Shown: in pieces, positions 1-7,310 of the stretch
Layout of the letters: each line of letters opens with the position of its first letter
Position numbering within the stretch: position 1 is the stretch's first letter
Source: Daejeonella sp.
GTDB lineage: Bacteria; Bacteroidota; Bacteroidia; Sphingobacteriales; Sphingobacteriaceae
Length of the DNA stretch: 32,224 nucleotides
Reading direction: 5' to 3'
Assembly (NCBI RefSeq): GCF_030695525.1
Contig: NZ_JAUYSS010000043.1
Location: 1 to 32,224, forward strand
The notes under the pieces: generated by a model
What the model was told of the DNA's origin: nothing
What the model saw: only the letters and a program-made list of their open reading frames with translations
Database searches by the model: none
Program-made: the position numbers and the translations under genes

Positions 1-1
1 A

Positions 2-30
2 GCCTCGCAGGAAACTGTTGAGGCTTTTTT
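2..30 (+). terminator. Terminator-like hairpin, copy 1 of 3
   Basis: GCCTC, bulged G, CAG, GAAA tetraloop, CTG, bulged TT, GAGGC, then six T. Stem plus T run fits a rho-independent terminator on the plus strand, probably for a gene left of the window. The same hairpin recurs at 138-169 and 234-263, so it may also be a repeat element. Confidence 0.55.
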
Positions 31-137
31 ACGTTACAGCCCGTCAGAGCCCCCCATAGTTATCGGGAGGTACTGTCCGCCCGGGGCGGATGGGAGTTAG
101 GTCGGTGCCCATCCCGATTGCTATCGGGATTAAACGA

Positions 138-169
138 AAGCCTCGCAGGAAACTGTTGAGGCTTTTTTT
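138..169 (+). terminator. Terminator-like hairpin, copy 2 of 3
   Basis: Same stem-loop as copy 1 (GCCTC..CAG-GAAA-CTG..GAGGC) followed by seven T. It is preceded by a separate palindrome, ATCCCGA/TCGGGAT, at about 111-130, and followed by an A-type hairpin with stem CTGGC/GCCAG at about 172-190. There is no gene between copies, so repeated termination of one transcript or spread of the hairpin itself is more likely than three separate gene ends. Confidence 0.45.
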
Positions 170-233
170 GTTTCTGGCTTTCGCCAGAATGAAACGGTGT
201 CCCTCCCTCCCGATTTTTATTTGGATTGAACGA

Positions 234-263
234 ACCCTCGCAGGAAACTGTCGAGGTTTTTTT
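234..263 (+). terminator. Terminator-like hairpin, copy 3 of 3
   Basis: CCTCG-CAG-GAAA-CTG-T-CGAGG followed by seven T. One base differs from the other copies (TT to TC), and this change adds a G-C pair to the stem, so the fold is kept or improved. Confidence 0.45.
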
Positions 264-291
264 GTTACGGCCCGCCATGAAGGCATTTTAC

Positions 292-399
292 TGTCATTGC
301 GAGCCCGCCTGATCGGACGGGCAGGGAGGTACGACGAAGCAATCTTATCACATTAAGTACTAGTAGTGAAGGGATTGCTTCGCTACACTCGCAATGACA
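292..399. repeat. Nested inverted repeat (TCATTGCGAG / CTCGCAATGA)
   Basis: TGTCATTGCGAG (292-303) is the exact reverse complement of CTCGCAATGACA (388-399). Inside it GAAGCAATC (336-344) pairs with GATTGCTTC (373-381). Each half therefore carries the same two words in opposite orders, as in a foldback repeat. The outer word TGTCAT/ATGACA is shared with the A hairpins elsewhere in the window. Confidence 0.65.
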
Positions 400-433
400 A
401 AATGCTGTGATCGTAAAGACGCAAGATATTGCG

Positions 434-648
434 GGGTGGCGGGTCAGGCCCGCCATGACAGTCGATTGCGGGGTTAATAAGGAGATTCCGGCTCGGAGGC
501 CGGAATCTGAGCGAGCGGTACTGCTTAATTTTAAGAGGAAAAATTGCAATTTCTGCTAGCCTTTACTGTACTTCCGATTCCGGTCTACGAACCGGAATCT
601 CCTCAATCTTTAAATACGGATTGTCATCGTGGCGAAAGCCACGACCTC
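434..648. repeat. A-B-core-B'-A' palindromic element, non-coding
   Basis: Left end: hairpin A at 434-460 (stem GGCGGG/CCCGCC, ending ATGACA), 20 bp gap, hairpin B at 481-509 (GGAGATTCCGGC / GCCGGAATC). Core of about 65 bp without a gene. Right end: B' at 575-603 (GATTCCGG / CCGGAATCTCC), 18 bp gap, A' at 622-648 (TGTCATCGTGGC-GAAA-GCCACGACCTC). Order, gap lengths and outer flanks match the GIY-YIG element at 12503-13036, but the stem bases differ. A further A' hairpin follows at 666-691. Confidence 0.7.
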
Positions 649-665
649 AATTTTTATATACAAAT

Positions 666-691
666 TGTCATTGTGGCGAAAGCCACAACCC
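666..691. repeat. Single A-type hairpin
   Basis: TGTCATTGTGGC-GAAA-GCCACAACC. It is a second A' hairpin directly after the right end of the 434-648 unit. The stem GTGGC/GCCAC matches that of 622-648, so the two probably arose by local duplication. Confidence 0.6.
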
Positions 692-811
692 CATATTCGC
701 AAACCAAAAAGATTGCAAGGGCCATGCTCATGTATTTATTTTATACCATTTTCTGCCTCAAATGCTTGATGTTTTTTGGCTCGCAAGGACGCAAAGACGC
801 CGAAATCCGAA

Positions 812-835
812 TGTCATCCTGACGAAAGTCAGGAA
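812..835. repeat. Single A-type hairpin
   Basis: TGTCATCCTGAC-GAAA-GTCAGGA. The GTCAT flank and GAAA loop are kept, but the stem (CCTGAC/GTCAGG) differs from every other copy in the window. No B partner is seen at the usual 16-22 bp. Confidence 0.55.
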
Positions 836-997
836 AACGGGATCGCAGCGGCAGATTTACCGCAATGTAAATAGCATCTTAACACTAATTCTCTGCGGCA
901 AACTCTAGCGCCCCCCAGCTGAAGCCATTCGGACGGGGAGTGCACGGCTGACGGGACCGATAGAACACTGAACCTGCTTTTTAAAATAAATTGATTC

Positions 998-1068
998 CCC
1001 ATGGTCGGGGTTGTCACCGTACCATAAACAACTTATGTCTCTTGATCGGTGACAATACCGACCAAAGG
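998..1068. repeat. GGTCGGTG-family inverted repeat, reverse-oriented copy
   Basis: ATGGTCGGGGTTGTCACCGTA near 1000 and GATCGGTGACAATACCGACC near 1043-1062 are inverted copies of each other. Reverse complemented, the unit matches those at 18983-19047 and 19206-19277, including the words ACCATAAA and the flank beside CCGACCATAGG. It lies upstream of the desaturase gene. Confidence 0.65.
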
Positions 1069-1272
1069 AAAACCTGAATTTTTCTTCAAATTAATCACAT
1101 TAAATTCATGCATAATAATATTACGATTTTTCTGATAAGCGCGTGATCTATCTCATTTTCTCTACCATTATTTTTATCTATACTTGCACAAATTATTGCT
1201 TTTATGGCATCTCATATCTATTAAAAGGATGTTATGAATTCAATTTTAAGACCCTGATTCATGCTTTTTACG

Positions 1273-1280
1273 TATATTTG
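1273..1280 (+). promoter_or_regulatory. Candidate -7 element upstream of the desaturase
   Basis: TATATTTG matches the Bacteroidota -7 consensus TAnnTTTG, 18 bp before the chosen ATG at 1299. No clear TTG is seen at the usual -33 distance, so this is a weak call. If real, it rules out the longer reading frame that starts at 1143. Confidence 0.4.
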
Positions 1281-1298
1281 GATAATTTAGAAGTTCAT

Positions 1299-2279
1299 AT
1301 GAATATTAATATAGGATCACGCAGAGAAGTATTAGTGCACATCGAAAAGTATATGCTTGAAAAGATGCATGAATATCTCAAACCTATCGAAACAAACTGG
1401 CAGCCTTCCGACTTTCTGCCTGATTCAACGCGCGATACATTTTATTCAGAAATTAAGGATTTAAAGGAGAATGCAAAAGCACTTTCTTATGATTTGGTGG
1501 CGGTTTTGATCGGTGATACGATTACCGAAGAAGCACTCCCAACCTATGAGTCCTGGTTGACCATGGTTGACGGAATTTCTAAGGACGAACATAATGGCTG
1601 GATGAAATGGGTTAGACTATGGACAGCAGAAGAAAACCGTCACGGCGATTTGCTGAACAAGTACCTTTATCTTTCAGGGCGCGTAAACATGCGCCAGATG
1701 GAGATTTCTACCCAATATCTTATTGCTGATGGTTTTGATATCGGTACCGGTCATGACCCATACCGTAATTTTATTTATACCAGTTTTCAGGAATTGGCTA
1801 CAAATATTTCGCACAGAAGGGTTGCTTCATTAGCTAAAGCTGAGGGCGATACACTCTTATCGAAAATGTGTGGTGTCATTGCTTCGGATGAGGCCCGGCA
1901 TGCAAAAGCATATAAGGATTTTATGCTTCGTATTTTTGAAGTCGATCCAAGTGAAGCCATGATTGCTTTTGAAGATATGATGCGTAATAAAATTGTAATG
2001 CCTGCTCACTTCCTTCGTGAAGTTGGTCTGCAAATGGGTCAGACATTCGGACACTTTACGGATGCAGCGCAACGTTTGGGCGTTTATACCGCAGTGGACT
2101 ATGTACAGATCATGAAACAACTGATTGATGAGTGGCATATTGAAAAAATTACTGATCTAAATGAAGCCGGTGAAAAGGCACGTGATTATGTGATGAATTT
2201 ACCGGATCGCCTGTTGAGGGTTGCCGAAAGAATGAAAAACCCTTCCCTGGAATATAAATTCAGTTGGATAGCAGGGTAA
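1299..2279 (+). CDS. Acyl-ACP desaturase (ferritin-like di-iron)
   Basis: 326 aa when started at ATG 1299 (MNINIGSRREVL). The frame stays open upstream to 1143, but those 52 residues are unlike the family and overlap a candidate promoter. The protein belongs to the acyl-[acyl-carrier-protein] desaturase family (FA_desaturase_2), soluble di-iron enzymes that put a double bond into saturated acyl chains. Both family signatures are visible: EENRH in the middle (WTAEENRHGDLL) and DEARH later (ASDEARHAKAY), plus an upstream Glu in TITEEALPTYE. It stands alone, with repeats on both sides, and probably serves membrane unsaturation. The substrate chain length and double-bond position cannot be read from sequence. 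Confidence 0.92.
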   Translation: MNINIGSRREVLVHIEKYMLEKMHEYLKPIETNWQPSDFLPDSTRDTFYSEIKDLKENAKALSYDLVAVLIGDTITEEALPTYESWLTMVDGISKDEHNGWMKWVRLWTAEENRHGDLLNKYLYLSGRVNMRQMEISTQYLIADGFDIGTGHDPYRNFIYTSFQELATNISHRRVASLAKAEGDTLLSKMCGVIASDEARHAKAYKDFMLRIFEVDPSEAMIAFEDMMRNKIVMPAHFLREVGLQMGQTFGHFTDAAQRLGVYTAVDYVQIMKQLIDEWHIEKITDLNEAGEKARDYVMNLPDRLLRVAERMKNPSLEYKFSWIAG

Positions 2280-2409
2280 TTATCTAAATTTAACCTGAGT
2301 TAGAAATAATAATGGTTATAAGATAGGTTGAAATTATTGGGATAAGGTTTTGGAGTCACATTAATTGATTTTTGAAACCAATGCTTGTGTTCTATAGGCA
2401 GGTTCAGCC

Positions 2410-2492
2410 CTTTCCTCCGGAGTATTTCCGGCAAGAAATATCGTTCAAATTACAATTCCGTATAGCCGGAAGATACTTCCTCCGGCAAGGTT
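2410..2492. repeat. Imperfect inverted repeat rich in TCCGG
   Basis: CCTCCGGAGTATTTCCGGC near 2415-2433 is an imperfect inverted copy of GCCGGAAGATACTTCCTCCGG near 2465-2485. The 524-bp gap 2280-2803 has no convincing gene. It contains this repeat, the one at 2576-2636 and a terminator at 2754-2791. Confidence 0.5.
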
Positions 2493-2575
2493 TATTTTAC
2501 CAGGTGCTGATTTCCATCGGGAGTGACAGCCCGACAAAAGGACCATTTGCATTTTGAAATAAACCCGGGTGGCAG

Positions 2576-2636
2576 CCGTAGATTTTTGCCAAATCTGATT
2601 TTATCTTACCCAGAAATTTATTGGCAAAAACTACGG
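2576..2636. repeat. Inverted repeat (CCGTAGATTTTTGCCAA / TTGGCAAAAACTACGG)
   Basis: The arms 2576-2592 and 2621-2636 pair over about 16 bases with one bulge and a 28-base loop. Just outside, CCCGGG and CACGGG continue a broken match. It has no T run and lies in non-coding DNA, so a decayed foldback element is more likely than a terminator. Confidence 0.5.
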
Positions 2637-2753
2637 CAGAACACGGGACTGGTATAACCGAAGAAGTACAGACCCTGCTTTCCAAAACAAAAGAAAATCT
2701 CCAATTTTAATAGTAGCTAGCAAAAATTTATATCCAAATTTGTTAATTAACAG

Positions 2754-2791
2754 AAAAGCCCGACTAGTAATATTACCAGTCGGGCTTTTTT
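2754..2791. terminator. Bidirectional terminator hairpin
   Basis: AGCCCGACT and AGTCGGGCT form a 9-bp stem, and the interior GTAAT-ATTAC can extend it. There are six T on the plus side and four on the minus side. It lies 13 bp beyond the stop of the minus-strand oxidoreductase, so it probably ends the sugar operon. Confidence 0.75.
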
Positions 2792-2803
2792 CTTGTGGTT
2801 AAA

Positions 2804-4180
2804 TCACTTTTTAACTAATTGCATCTTCTCTGGATTCCACAGTATTGCAGTATCGTTGTTATAGCTGTCATTACATAACAATGCAGGAGCTGCGGCTCGA
2901 TATCCGAAAATTGCATCCTCCACAACTTTGCCATTGTTTTTGATCGCATTAAAGAAATTCACGAAATGGTCATAAGGACCACCCATATAGCCTTTTTCTG
3001 CTGCAAAGGTATATTCTTCCTGCGGCAGGATTCGCTTTCTGTCACTTAGTGGTGTTCCGGCCTTTTTCATGTTTTCAATGAAAAATGGATCATCTGAAGA
3101 GAAATTTTTGTTTCTTCTAAGGGTTACGCTATCCCATCCGATATCCATTGCCCCTTCACTTCCTATTAGCTTAAGAATTGTATTCCCACTGGTTCCATCA
3201 ATGAAATTACATCTTAGCGACAAGTTAAACGCGGGATGAGCCTCTGCCTGATCAGGATAGTCAAATATGCCTAAAAGTACATCCGGGACTTCCCGCCCGT
3301 CCTTCCAATACCTTAAGCCACCCGAGGAATAAATTTTATTCGGACCGAATGAATCTGTGATAAAATGAAGACTTGAAAACAGGTGGACAAACAAATCTCC
3401 TGACATTCCGGTGCCATAATCACGATAGTTTCTCCATCTGAAAAAACGTTTTGGATCAAATGGGCGTTTCGTAGTATTGCTCAGGTATGTTTCCCAGTCG
3501 ACTGTTTCTGCTGATGCATCTGCCGGAATTGGGTATGACCATGCTCCTCCCGGTGAATGACGTGCCCAAAAACCTTCTGCAAAGTTAAGCTGCCCGATTG
3601 CTCCATCTTTCAGAAGTTCCTTTGCTTTCTCATTTCCCAAAGAAGATACTCCCTGACTACCAACCTGAAAAACTTTTCCGGTTTCTTTCTGAGCTTTGAT
3701 TACTGCTGGTCCTTCGGTAATGTCATGAACCATTGGTTTTTCACAGTAAACGTGTTTGCCGGCTCTCATGGCATCGATAGAAATCTGTTGATGCCAGTGA
3801 TCAGGTGTAGCCACAATAACAGCATCAATATCTGAGCGGTTTAATATTTCTTTGTAAGATCTTGTAGTAAAAATATCCTGTCCCCAGCGATTTTTGGCGT
3901 CTTTTAGTCTTCCATCATAGAGATCGCATACCCCTACAAGTTTAGTCCCCGGGACTTTGAGTGCAGTGATCGTATCCCCAGTGCCCATTCCTCCTGCTCC
4001 GATCAGTGCAATATTTATATTGTCATTTGCACCAATGTATTGTCTTTTATGGATTATAAACTGTGCTGTTTCACTTTCCTGAGCTGCAGCAAGTACATTG
4101 CTTCCAACTGCAACGGCGGCGGTGGTTGCTGCAATTTTTTTAATAAAACCTCTACGAGAAGATTCCTGATTGTTGTTCAT
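2804..4180 (-). CDS. Gfo/Idh/MocA family oxidoreductase with Tat signal
   Basis: 458 aa. The N-terminus SSRRGFIKK (R9, R10) and the alanine-rich stretch after it form a twin-arginine signal, so the folded NAD(P)-bound enzyme is probably exported to the periplasm. The nucleotide-binding fold shows GAGGMG at about residues 61-66. The family EKP motif, which carries the catalytic lysine, is at 147-149 (VYCEKPMVHD). The C-terminal half has the usual GFO_IDH_MocA layout. Members oxidise sugars, inositols or glycosides. It is the last gene of a minus-strand set after NagX-like and DUF1080 genes, which suggests glycan or sugar-derivative work outside the cytoplasm. The substrate is unknown. Confidence 0.92.
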   Translation of the reverse strand: MNNNQESSRRGFIKKIAATTAAVAVGSNVLAAAQESETAQFIIHKRQYIGANDNINIALIGAGGMGTGDTITALKVPGTKLVGVCDLYDGRLKDAKNRWGQDIFTTRSYKEILNRSDIDAVIVATPDHWHQQISIDAMRAGKHVYCEKPMVHDITEGPAVIKAQKETGKVFQVGSQGVSSLGNEKAKELLKDGAIGQLNFAEGFWARHSPGGAWSYPIPADASAETVDWETYLSNTTKRPFDPKRFFRWRNYRDYGTGMSGDLFVHLFSSLHFITDSFGPNKIYSSGGLRYWKDGREVPDVLLGIFDYPDQAEAHPAFNLSLRCNFIDGTSGNTILKLIGSEGAMDIGWDSVTLRRNKNFSSDDPFFIENMKKAGTPLSDRKRILPQEEYTFAAEKGYMGGPYDHFVNFFNAIKNNGKVVEDAIFGYRAAAPALLCNDSYNNDTAILWNPEKMQLVKK

Positions 4181-4198
4181 TAGATTATAATTTGGGGT

Positions 4199-4270
4199 TT
4201 ATTCCCGTATAAACGGGATTGAGCCCTGCACATGCGGGATTGATTCCCACGCATGCGGGATTGGGCAGGC
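4199..4270. repeat. CGGGATTGA repeats between DUF1080 and oxidoreductase genes
   Basis: Three copies of CGGGATTG, two of them in the longer word CATGCGGGATTG, with facing ATTCCCG and ATTCCCACGCAT words that allow several hairpins. It lies in the 118-bp gap inside a probable operon, so any transcript that crosses it would carry the hairpins. Confidence 0.6.
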
Positions 4271-4298
4271 TTAAATGTTTGATTAATCGTGCTGATGT

Positions 4299-4898
4299 TT
4301 ATTCGAGCTCTTTAATTTTAATTCTTTTCCATCTAACCTTGATGTCTCCACCAGAATGGATTTGAAGAGCAATAAATCCTTTTCCTGCACCAAATTTTTC
4401 ATCTTTCAGATGAGAGATTTGTTTACCGTTTAACCATGTAGTTATTTCATCACCCATTACATGAATTTTTCCACGGTTCCAGCCATCCGGACTAAGGCCT
4501 GATTCTTCTTCTTTAGTAGGTTTGGTTAACCAGCCTCTTCCATAGGATTCATAAATGCCTCCTGTTCCGTTTCCGGGAGGAGCAACTTCTACCTGCCATC
4601 CGCTGATCTTAGTTCCTTCGATGCTTGAACGGACGAAAACTCCACTGTTTCCATTGGCCTCAAGTTTAAAATCATATTCCAGGATGAAATTTTTGTAATT
4701 TTTGTTTGTAGACAGATAGCCATATTCTTCTTTTGGCCCATTTTCACAGATGAGATGGCCTTTTTCAACATACCACTTCTCTGTACCATGAATAGTCCAT
4801 CCCGTAAGGTCTTTACCGTTGAACAGCTTTGTTGATTTCTGAGCAATAGCAGCAGTTGAAATCAAAATGAAGGAAAAAATAAATACTAAGTATTTCAT
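4299..4898 (-). CDS. Secreted DUF1080 (3-keto-disaccharide hydrolase family) protein
   Basis: 199 aa. Residues 1-19 form a Sec signal peptide with a likely cut after AIA (TAAIAQ). The remainder is one DUF1080 domain, a concanavalin-like beta-sandwich, with the typical start KLFNGKDLTGW, the middle NSGVFVRS and the end GFIALQIHSGGDIKVRWKRIKI. The family is now named for hydrolysis of 3-keto-disaccharides and is often coded next to Gfo/Idh/MocA oxidoreductases, as here. A plausible scheme is that the neighbour oxidises a glycoside and this protein cleaves the keto form. That scheme is inference from the neighbourhood. The start is supported by the signal peptide. Confidence 0.9.
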   Translation of the reverse strand: MKYLVFIFSFILISTAAIAQKSTKLFNGKDLTGWTIHGTEKWYVEKGHLICENGPKEEYGYLSTNKNYKNFILEYDFKLEANGNSGVFVRSSIEGTKISGWQVEVAPPGNGTGGIYESYGRGWLTKPTKEEESGLSPDGWNRGKIHVMGDEITTWLNGKQISHLKDEKFGAGKGFIALQIHSGGDIKVRWKRIKIKELE

Positions 4899-4924
4899 TG
4901 TAGTATGTGTTTTGGTTTATATAA

Positions 4925-4953
4925 TAAATATAGTTTTTAAATAATGGATTCAA
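4925..4953 (-). promoter_or_regulatory. Candidate promoter of the DUF1080 gene
   Basis: On the minus strand TTG (4951-4953), 18 bp, TATATTTA (4925-4932), one mismatch from TAnnTTTG. It lies 26 bp before the DUF1080 start, in the 73-bp gap after the NagX-like gene. If active, the DUF1080-oxidoreductase pair can be expressed apart from the first gene. Confidence 0.4.
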
Positions 4954-4971
4954 AACGAAGCGGGATATATT

Positions 4972-6102
4972 TTACACTTTTATATAAATATGCTTCTTAT
5001 CCATCCACAGTCCAACCAACCAGCAGAGTAGCATAAAGGAAAGAGCGAAGAGTAAAGAGCCGATCGGTCCGGGTGCTATGGCCTGAAATACATTGATGCT
5101 GATGGCTTTACGCAAACTGGTATCTTCAGCCAGGGTGATCAGACCAAGTATTCTGCTGCCCACTTCGGCCACTAAATAAATAAATAGCGGATTTTTACCA
5201 AATACCGTAAAGAAGTAAGTCCAGTTCCATTTATTCATAGATTTTATTTCAACAACATACAATAATGCAGCAATGATTGCCAGATTAAGTCCGCTGGTTA
5301 ACAGGATAAAGGAACCTGTCCAGAGTTTTTTGTTGATCGGAAATACACTGTCCCAGCATAATGCAATAAAGATCAGAACCGCTGCACTCAATAATAATTT
5401 TGCAATGCTTTCATAATTTTTGCCATTTTCTCTGATAAATTTTCCGGCAAAATAGCCGATGATGGTCAGTACAATTGCCGGCATGGTACTCAGAAGTCCC
5501 TGAGCCTCGAAAGGCACACCCTCTCCTTTTGACAGATGACTTTCACCAAACAGAAATTTATCCAAATAATGACCTGCATTTCCAAGCATACTGTAAGGGT
5601 CTGCAGGATCACCAAAAGCGAGCAGGATTGCCCAATAGCCTAAAAGGAAAAATACACTGAGAATGATAATTTTTTTAGAATTGAGATAATGGATCATCAG
5701 CGCAGCAAAGAAATAACAAAGTGCGATTCGTTGTAATACCCCGAAAATGCGTGTTTCACTGATTGGTTTTAAGATTAATTCTCCGGCTTCATTTGACTTA
5801 AAGTAAGGAAACCAGTAGAGCAGGTATCCCAATAAAAAGATCCATGCAGTCCGCTTCAATATCTTAAAAAAGGCCATGCTGTCGCTTTCAAGTTTCGCTT
5901 TGGTGAAGCTCATTGCATTTCCAACCGCAAATAAAAACCCGGGAAAAACCAGATCTGTTACAGTAAAACCGTGCCATGAGGCATGAAGCAGCGGTGCAAA
6001 GGGAGTAGCCCCACTTCCGGGAGTATTGACAATGATCATGAAACATACAGTCATGCCTCTGAAAACATCGAGTGAGAGAAAGCGGGTGGGAGAATTGCTC
6101 AT
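4972..6102 (-). CDS. NagX-like membrane acyltransferase (DUF5009 / HGSNAT-related)
   Basis: 376 aa from ATG 6102 (MSNSPTRFLSLDVFRGM). A TTG start 36 bases upstream is possible but less likely. The opening RFLSLDVFRGMTV and the phrase HGFTVTDLVFPGFLFAVG are hallmarks of COG4299, which is related to human heparan-alpha-glucosaminide N-acetyltransferase and to bacterial NagX. About ten hydrophobic segments make it an integral inner-membrane protein. Relatives move acetyl groups across the membrane onto amino sugars or take part in their uptake. It is first in the minus-strand set with the DUF1080 and oxidoreductase genes. The actual sugar is unknown. Confidence 0.87.
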   Translation of the reverse strand: MSNSPTRFLSLDVFRGMTVCFMIIVNTPGSGATPFAPLLHASWHGFTVTDLVFPGFLFAVGNAMSFTKAKLESDSMAFFKILKRTAWIFLLGYLLYWFPYFKSNEAGELILKPISETRIFGVLQRIALCYFFAALMIHYLNSKKIIILSVFFLLGYWAILLAFGDPADPYSMLGNAGHYLDKFLFGESHLSKGEGVPFEAQGLLSTMPAIVLTIIGYFAGKFIRENGKNYESIAKLLLSAAVLIFIALCWDSVFPINKKLWTGSFILLTSGLNLAIIAALLYVVEIKSMNKWNWTYFFTVFGKNPLFIYLVAEVGSRILGLITLAEDTSLRKAISINVFQAIAPGPIGSLLFALSFMLLCWLVGLWMDKKHIYIKV

Positions 6103-6283
6103 TTTGTTGAAATTGGATTGAAAGTATTCAAGATCCAATTTACATTATTTTGGAGGAATTGGAAATGTGTGGGATTTTTAAGAGTTGGCTGACAATACAA
6201 TTTTCGCAGTGATGGCAGAAAAGTGGTTCCAATTCATAAACACGACTGAAAAAACATTAATTTGTAGCATAATGAGATAAACA

Positions 6284-7006
6284 ATGACCAATCGCTTTAC
6301 GGACATAATTCAGCTAATAAAATAATCTCGGACTAATGCCATAAAAGCCGTAAACGCTGAGCTAATAAACCTATATTGGAATATCGGTGAATATATAAGC
6401 AAGAAAATTGAACAATCTGAATGGGGCGACTCTGTTGTGACAGAATTAGCCAATTACATACAGACACACGAACCTGAAATAAAAGTCTTCTCTGATAAAA
6501 ATATTTGGAGAATGAAGCAGTTTTATGAGACTTATAGAGAATTTCCAAAACTCGCACCACTTGTGAGAGAAATTGGTTGGACAAACAATTTGCCCATAAT
6601 TTTCAAGATGCAAATCTATTGAAGAAATTGAGTTTTATCTTCAACTCGTAAAGCAAGAAAATTATAGTAAAAGAGAACTCGACCGACAAATATCTGCAAG
6701 CCTTTTCGAGCGGACAATGATAGGCAATTCAAAACTCTCACCAGCGGTGAGAGAAAGTAACAAAGACCTAACAAATACTTTTAAAGATAGCTACGTATTT
6801 GAATTTCTAAACTTACCCGAACCGCATAATGAAAGTGATTTACAGCGTGGACTTGTGAGACAGATGAAGAATTTTATACTTGAACTTGGGAAAGACTCTT
6901 TGTTTATAGGCGAAGAATATAAATTGCAAGTAGGGAACAGTGACTTTTTCATTGACCTCCTTTTTTACCACCGTGGACTTCAATGCTTGGTTGTCGGGGA
7001 AGCTTA
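6284..7006 (+). pseudogene. Broken DUF1016 / YhcG-family nuclease gene
   Basis: Reading from ATG 6284 gives the family's N-terminal DNA-binding part (AVNAELINLYWNIGEYISKKI, WRMKQFYETYREFPKLAP), but with an in-frame TAA at 6323-6325 and a frame change near 6600. Beyond that, another frame continues with CKSIEEIEFYLQLVKQENYSKRELDRQI and the PDDEXK-type C-terminal part (FIGEEYKLQV, DFFIDLLFYHRGLQCLVV). The frame leaves the family just where the catalytic E-x-K strand should follow, and sequence resembling icmF starts there. Stop, frameshift and loss of the active site make it a pseudogene. Intact relatives are often coded near restriction systems. Confidence 0.85.
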
Positions 7007-7007
7007 C

Positions 7008-7155
7008 AATGGGATAATTGTTGGTGATCCATTTTTATTGAGAAAGGTATCCACCCCAACGAGGATAAATCCCGTCGTGTTTCAGGGTTTCATAGAAAAT
7101 AGATTCCTCCTGAATCTGGCTTCGCTAGTAAATCGTTTCCATTGCTCTCAAAAAC
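7008..7155 (-). pseudogene. Decayed fragment of icmF
   Basis: Roughly 148 bp that aligns with 9083-9230 inside the intact icmF, in the same orientation. Shared runs include CCATTTTTATTGAG, CACCCCAAC, GTCGTGTTTCAGGGTTTCAT and ATCGTTTCCAT. By eye about four bases in five agree, with a 2-bp deletion that breaks the frame. The fragment corresponds to the late mutase part coding for [26 protein letters not shown]. It abuts the truncated DUF1016 gene, so the two were joined by a rearrangement. Confidence 0.85.
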
Positions 7156-7310
7156 CCCGTTTTAATAGTATCTGAACGTAAAATGCCTATACCTTAAACG
7201 AATCTAAGACCTGCCTAAGGCCTGGCTTTTAGCTTTGCCGGGTCCTGTTTTTAAGTTAAGCTCTTGATAAACAGTGAAATTTTTCTTAAATTCAATAAGG
7301 AATTAAGAAA

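Larger units (their letters stand above)
1..1298. other. Gene-free, repeat-rich region left of the desaturase gene
   Basis: I find no convincing gene here. The open frames are short, overlap each other on both strands and follow repeat sequence. The region holds three copies of a terminator-like hairpin (2-263), an inverted pair (292-399), an A-B-core-B'-A' palindromic unit (434-648), single A hairpins (about 172-194, 666-691, 812-835) and one copy of the GGTCGGTG family (998-1068). The A hairpins share a plan, GTCAT-stem-GAAA-stem or its reverse complement, with different stem bases. The stretch from about 690 to 800 and from 840 to 1000 shows nothing I recognise. Confidence 0.7.

Noticed and set aside
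44-1017. Several small overlapping reading frames in the first kilobase
   Set aside because: They follow repeat sequence on both strands, have no family resemblance, and stop or start inside hairpins.
1143-1298. Longer N-terminus for the desaturase
   Set aside because: The extra 52 residues are unlike the family, and the stretch contains a candidate -7 element just before ATG 1299.
2372-2557. 61-residue frame after the desaturase
   Set aside because: It is coded largely by an imperfect inverted repeat and has no ribosome-binding site or family match.
6437-7175. Two intact small genes from the DUF1016 region
   Set aside because: Both are pieces of one family in different frames, with a stop before and a frame change between them, and the second runs into the icmF fragment.
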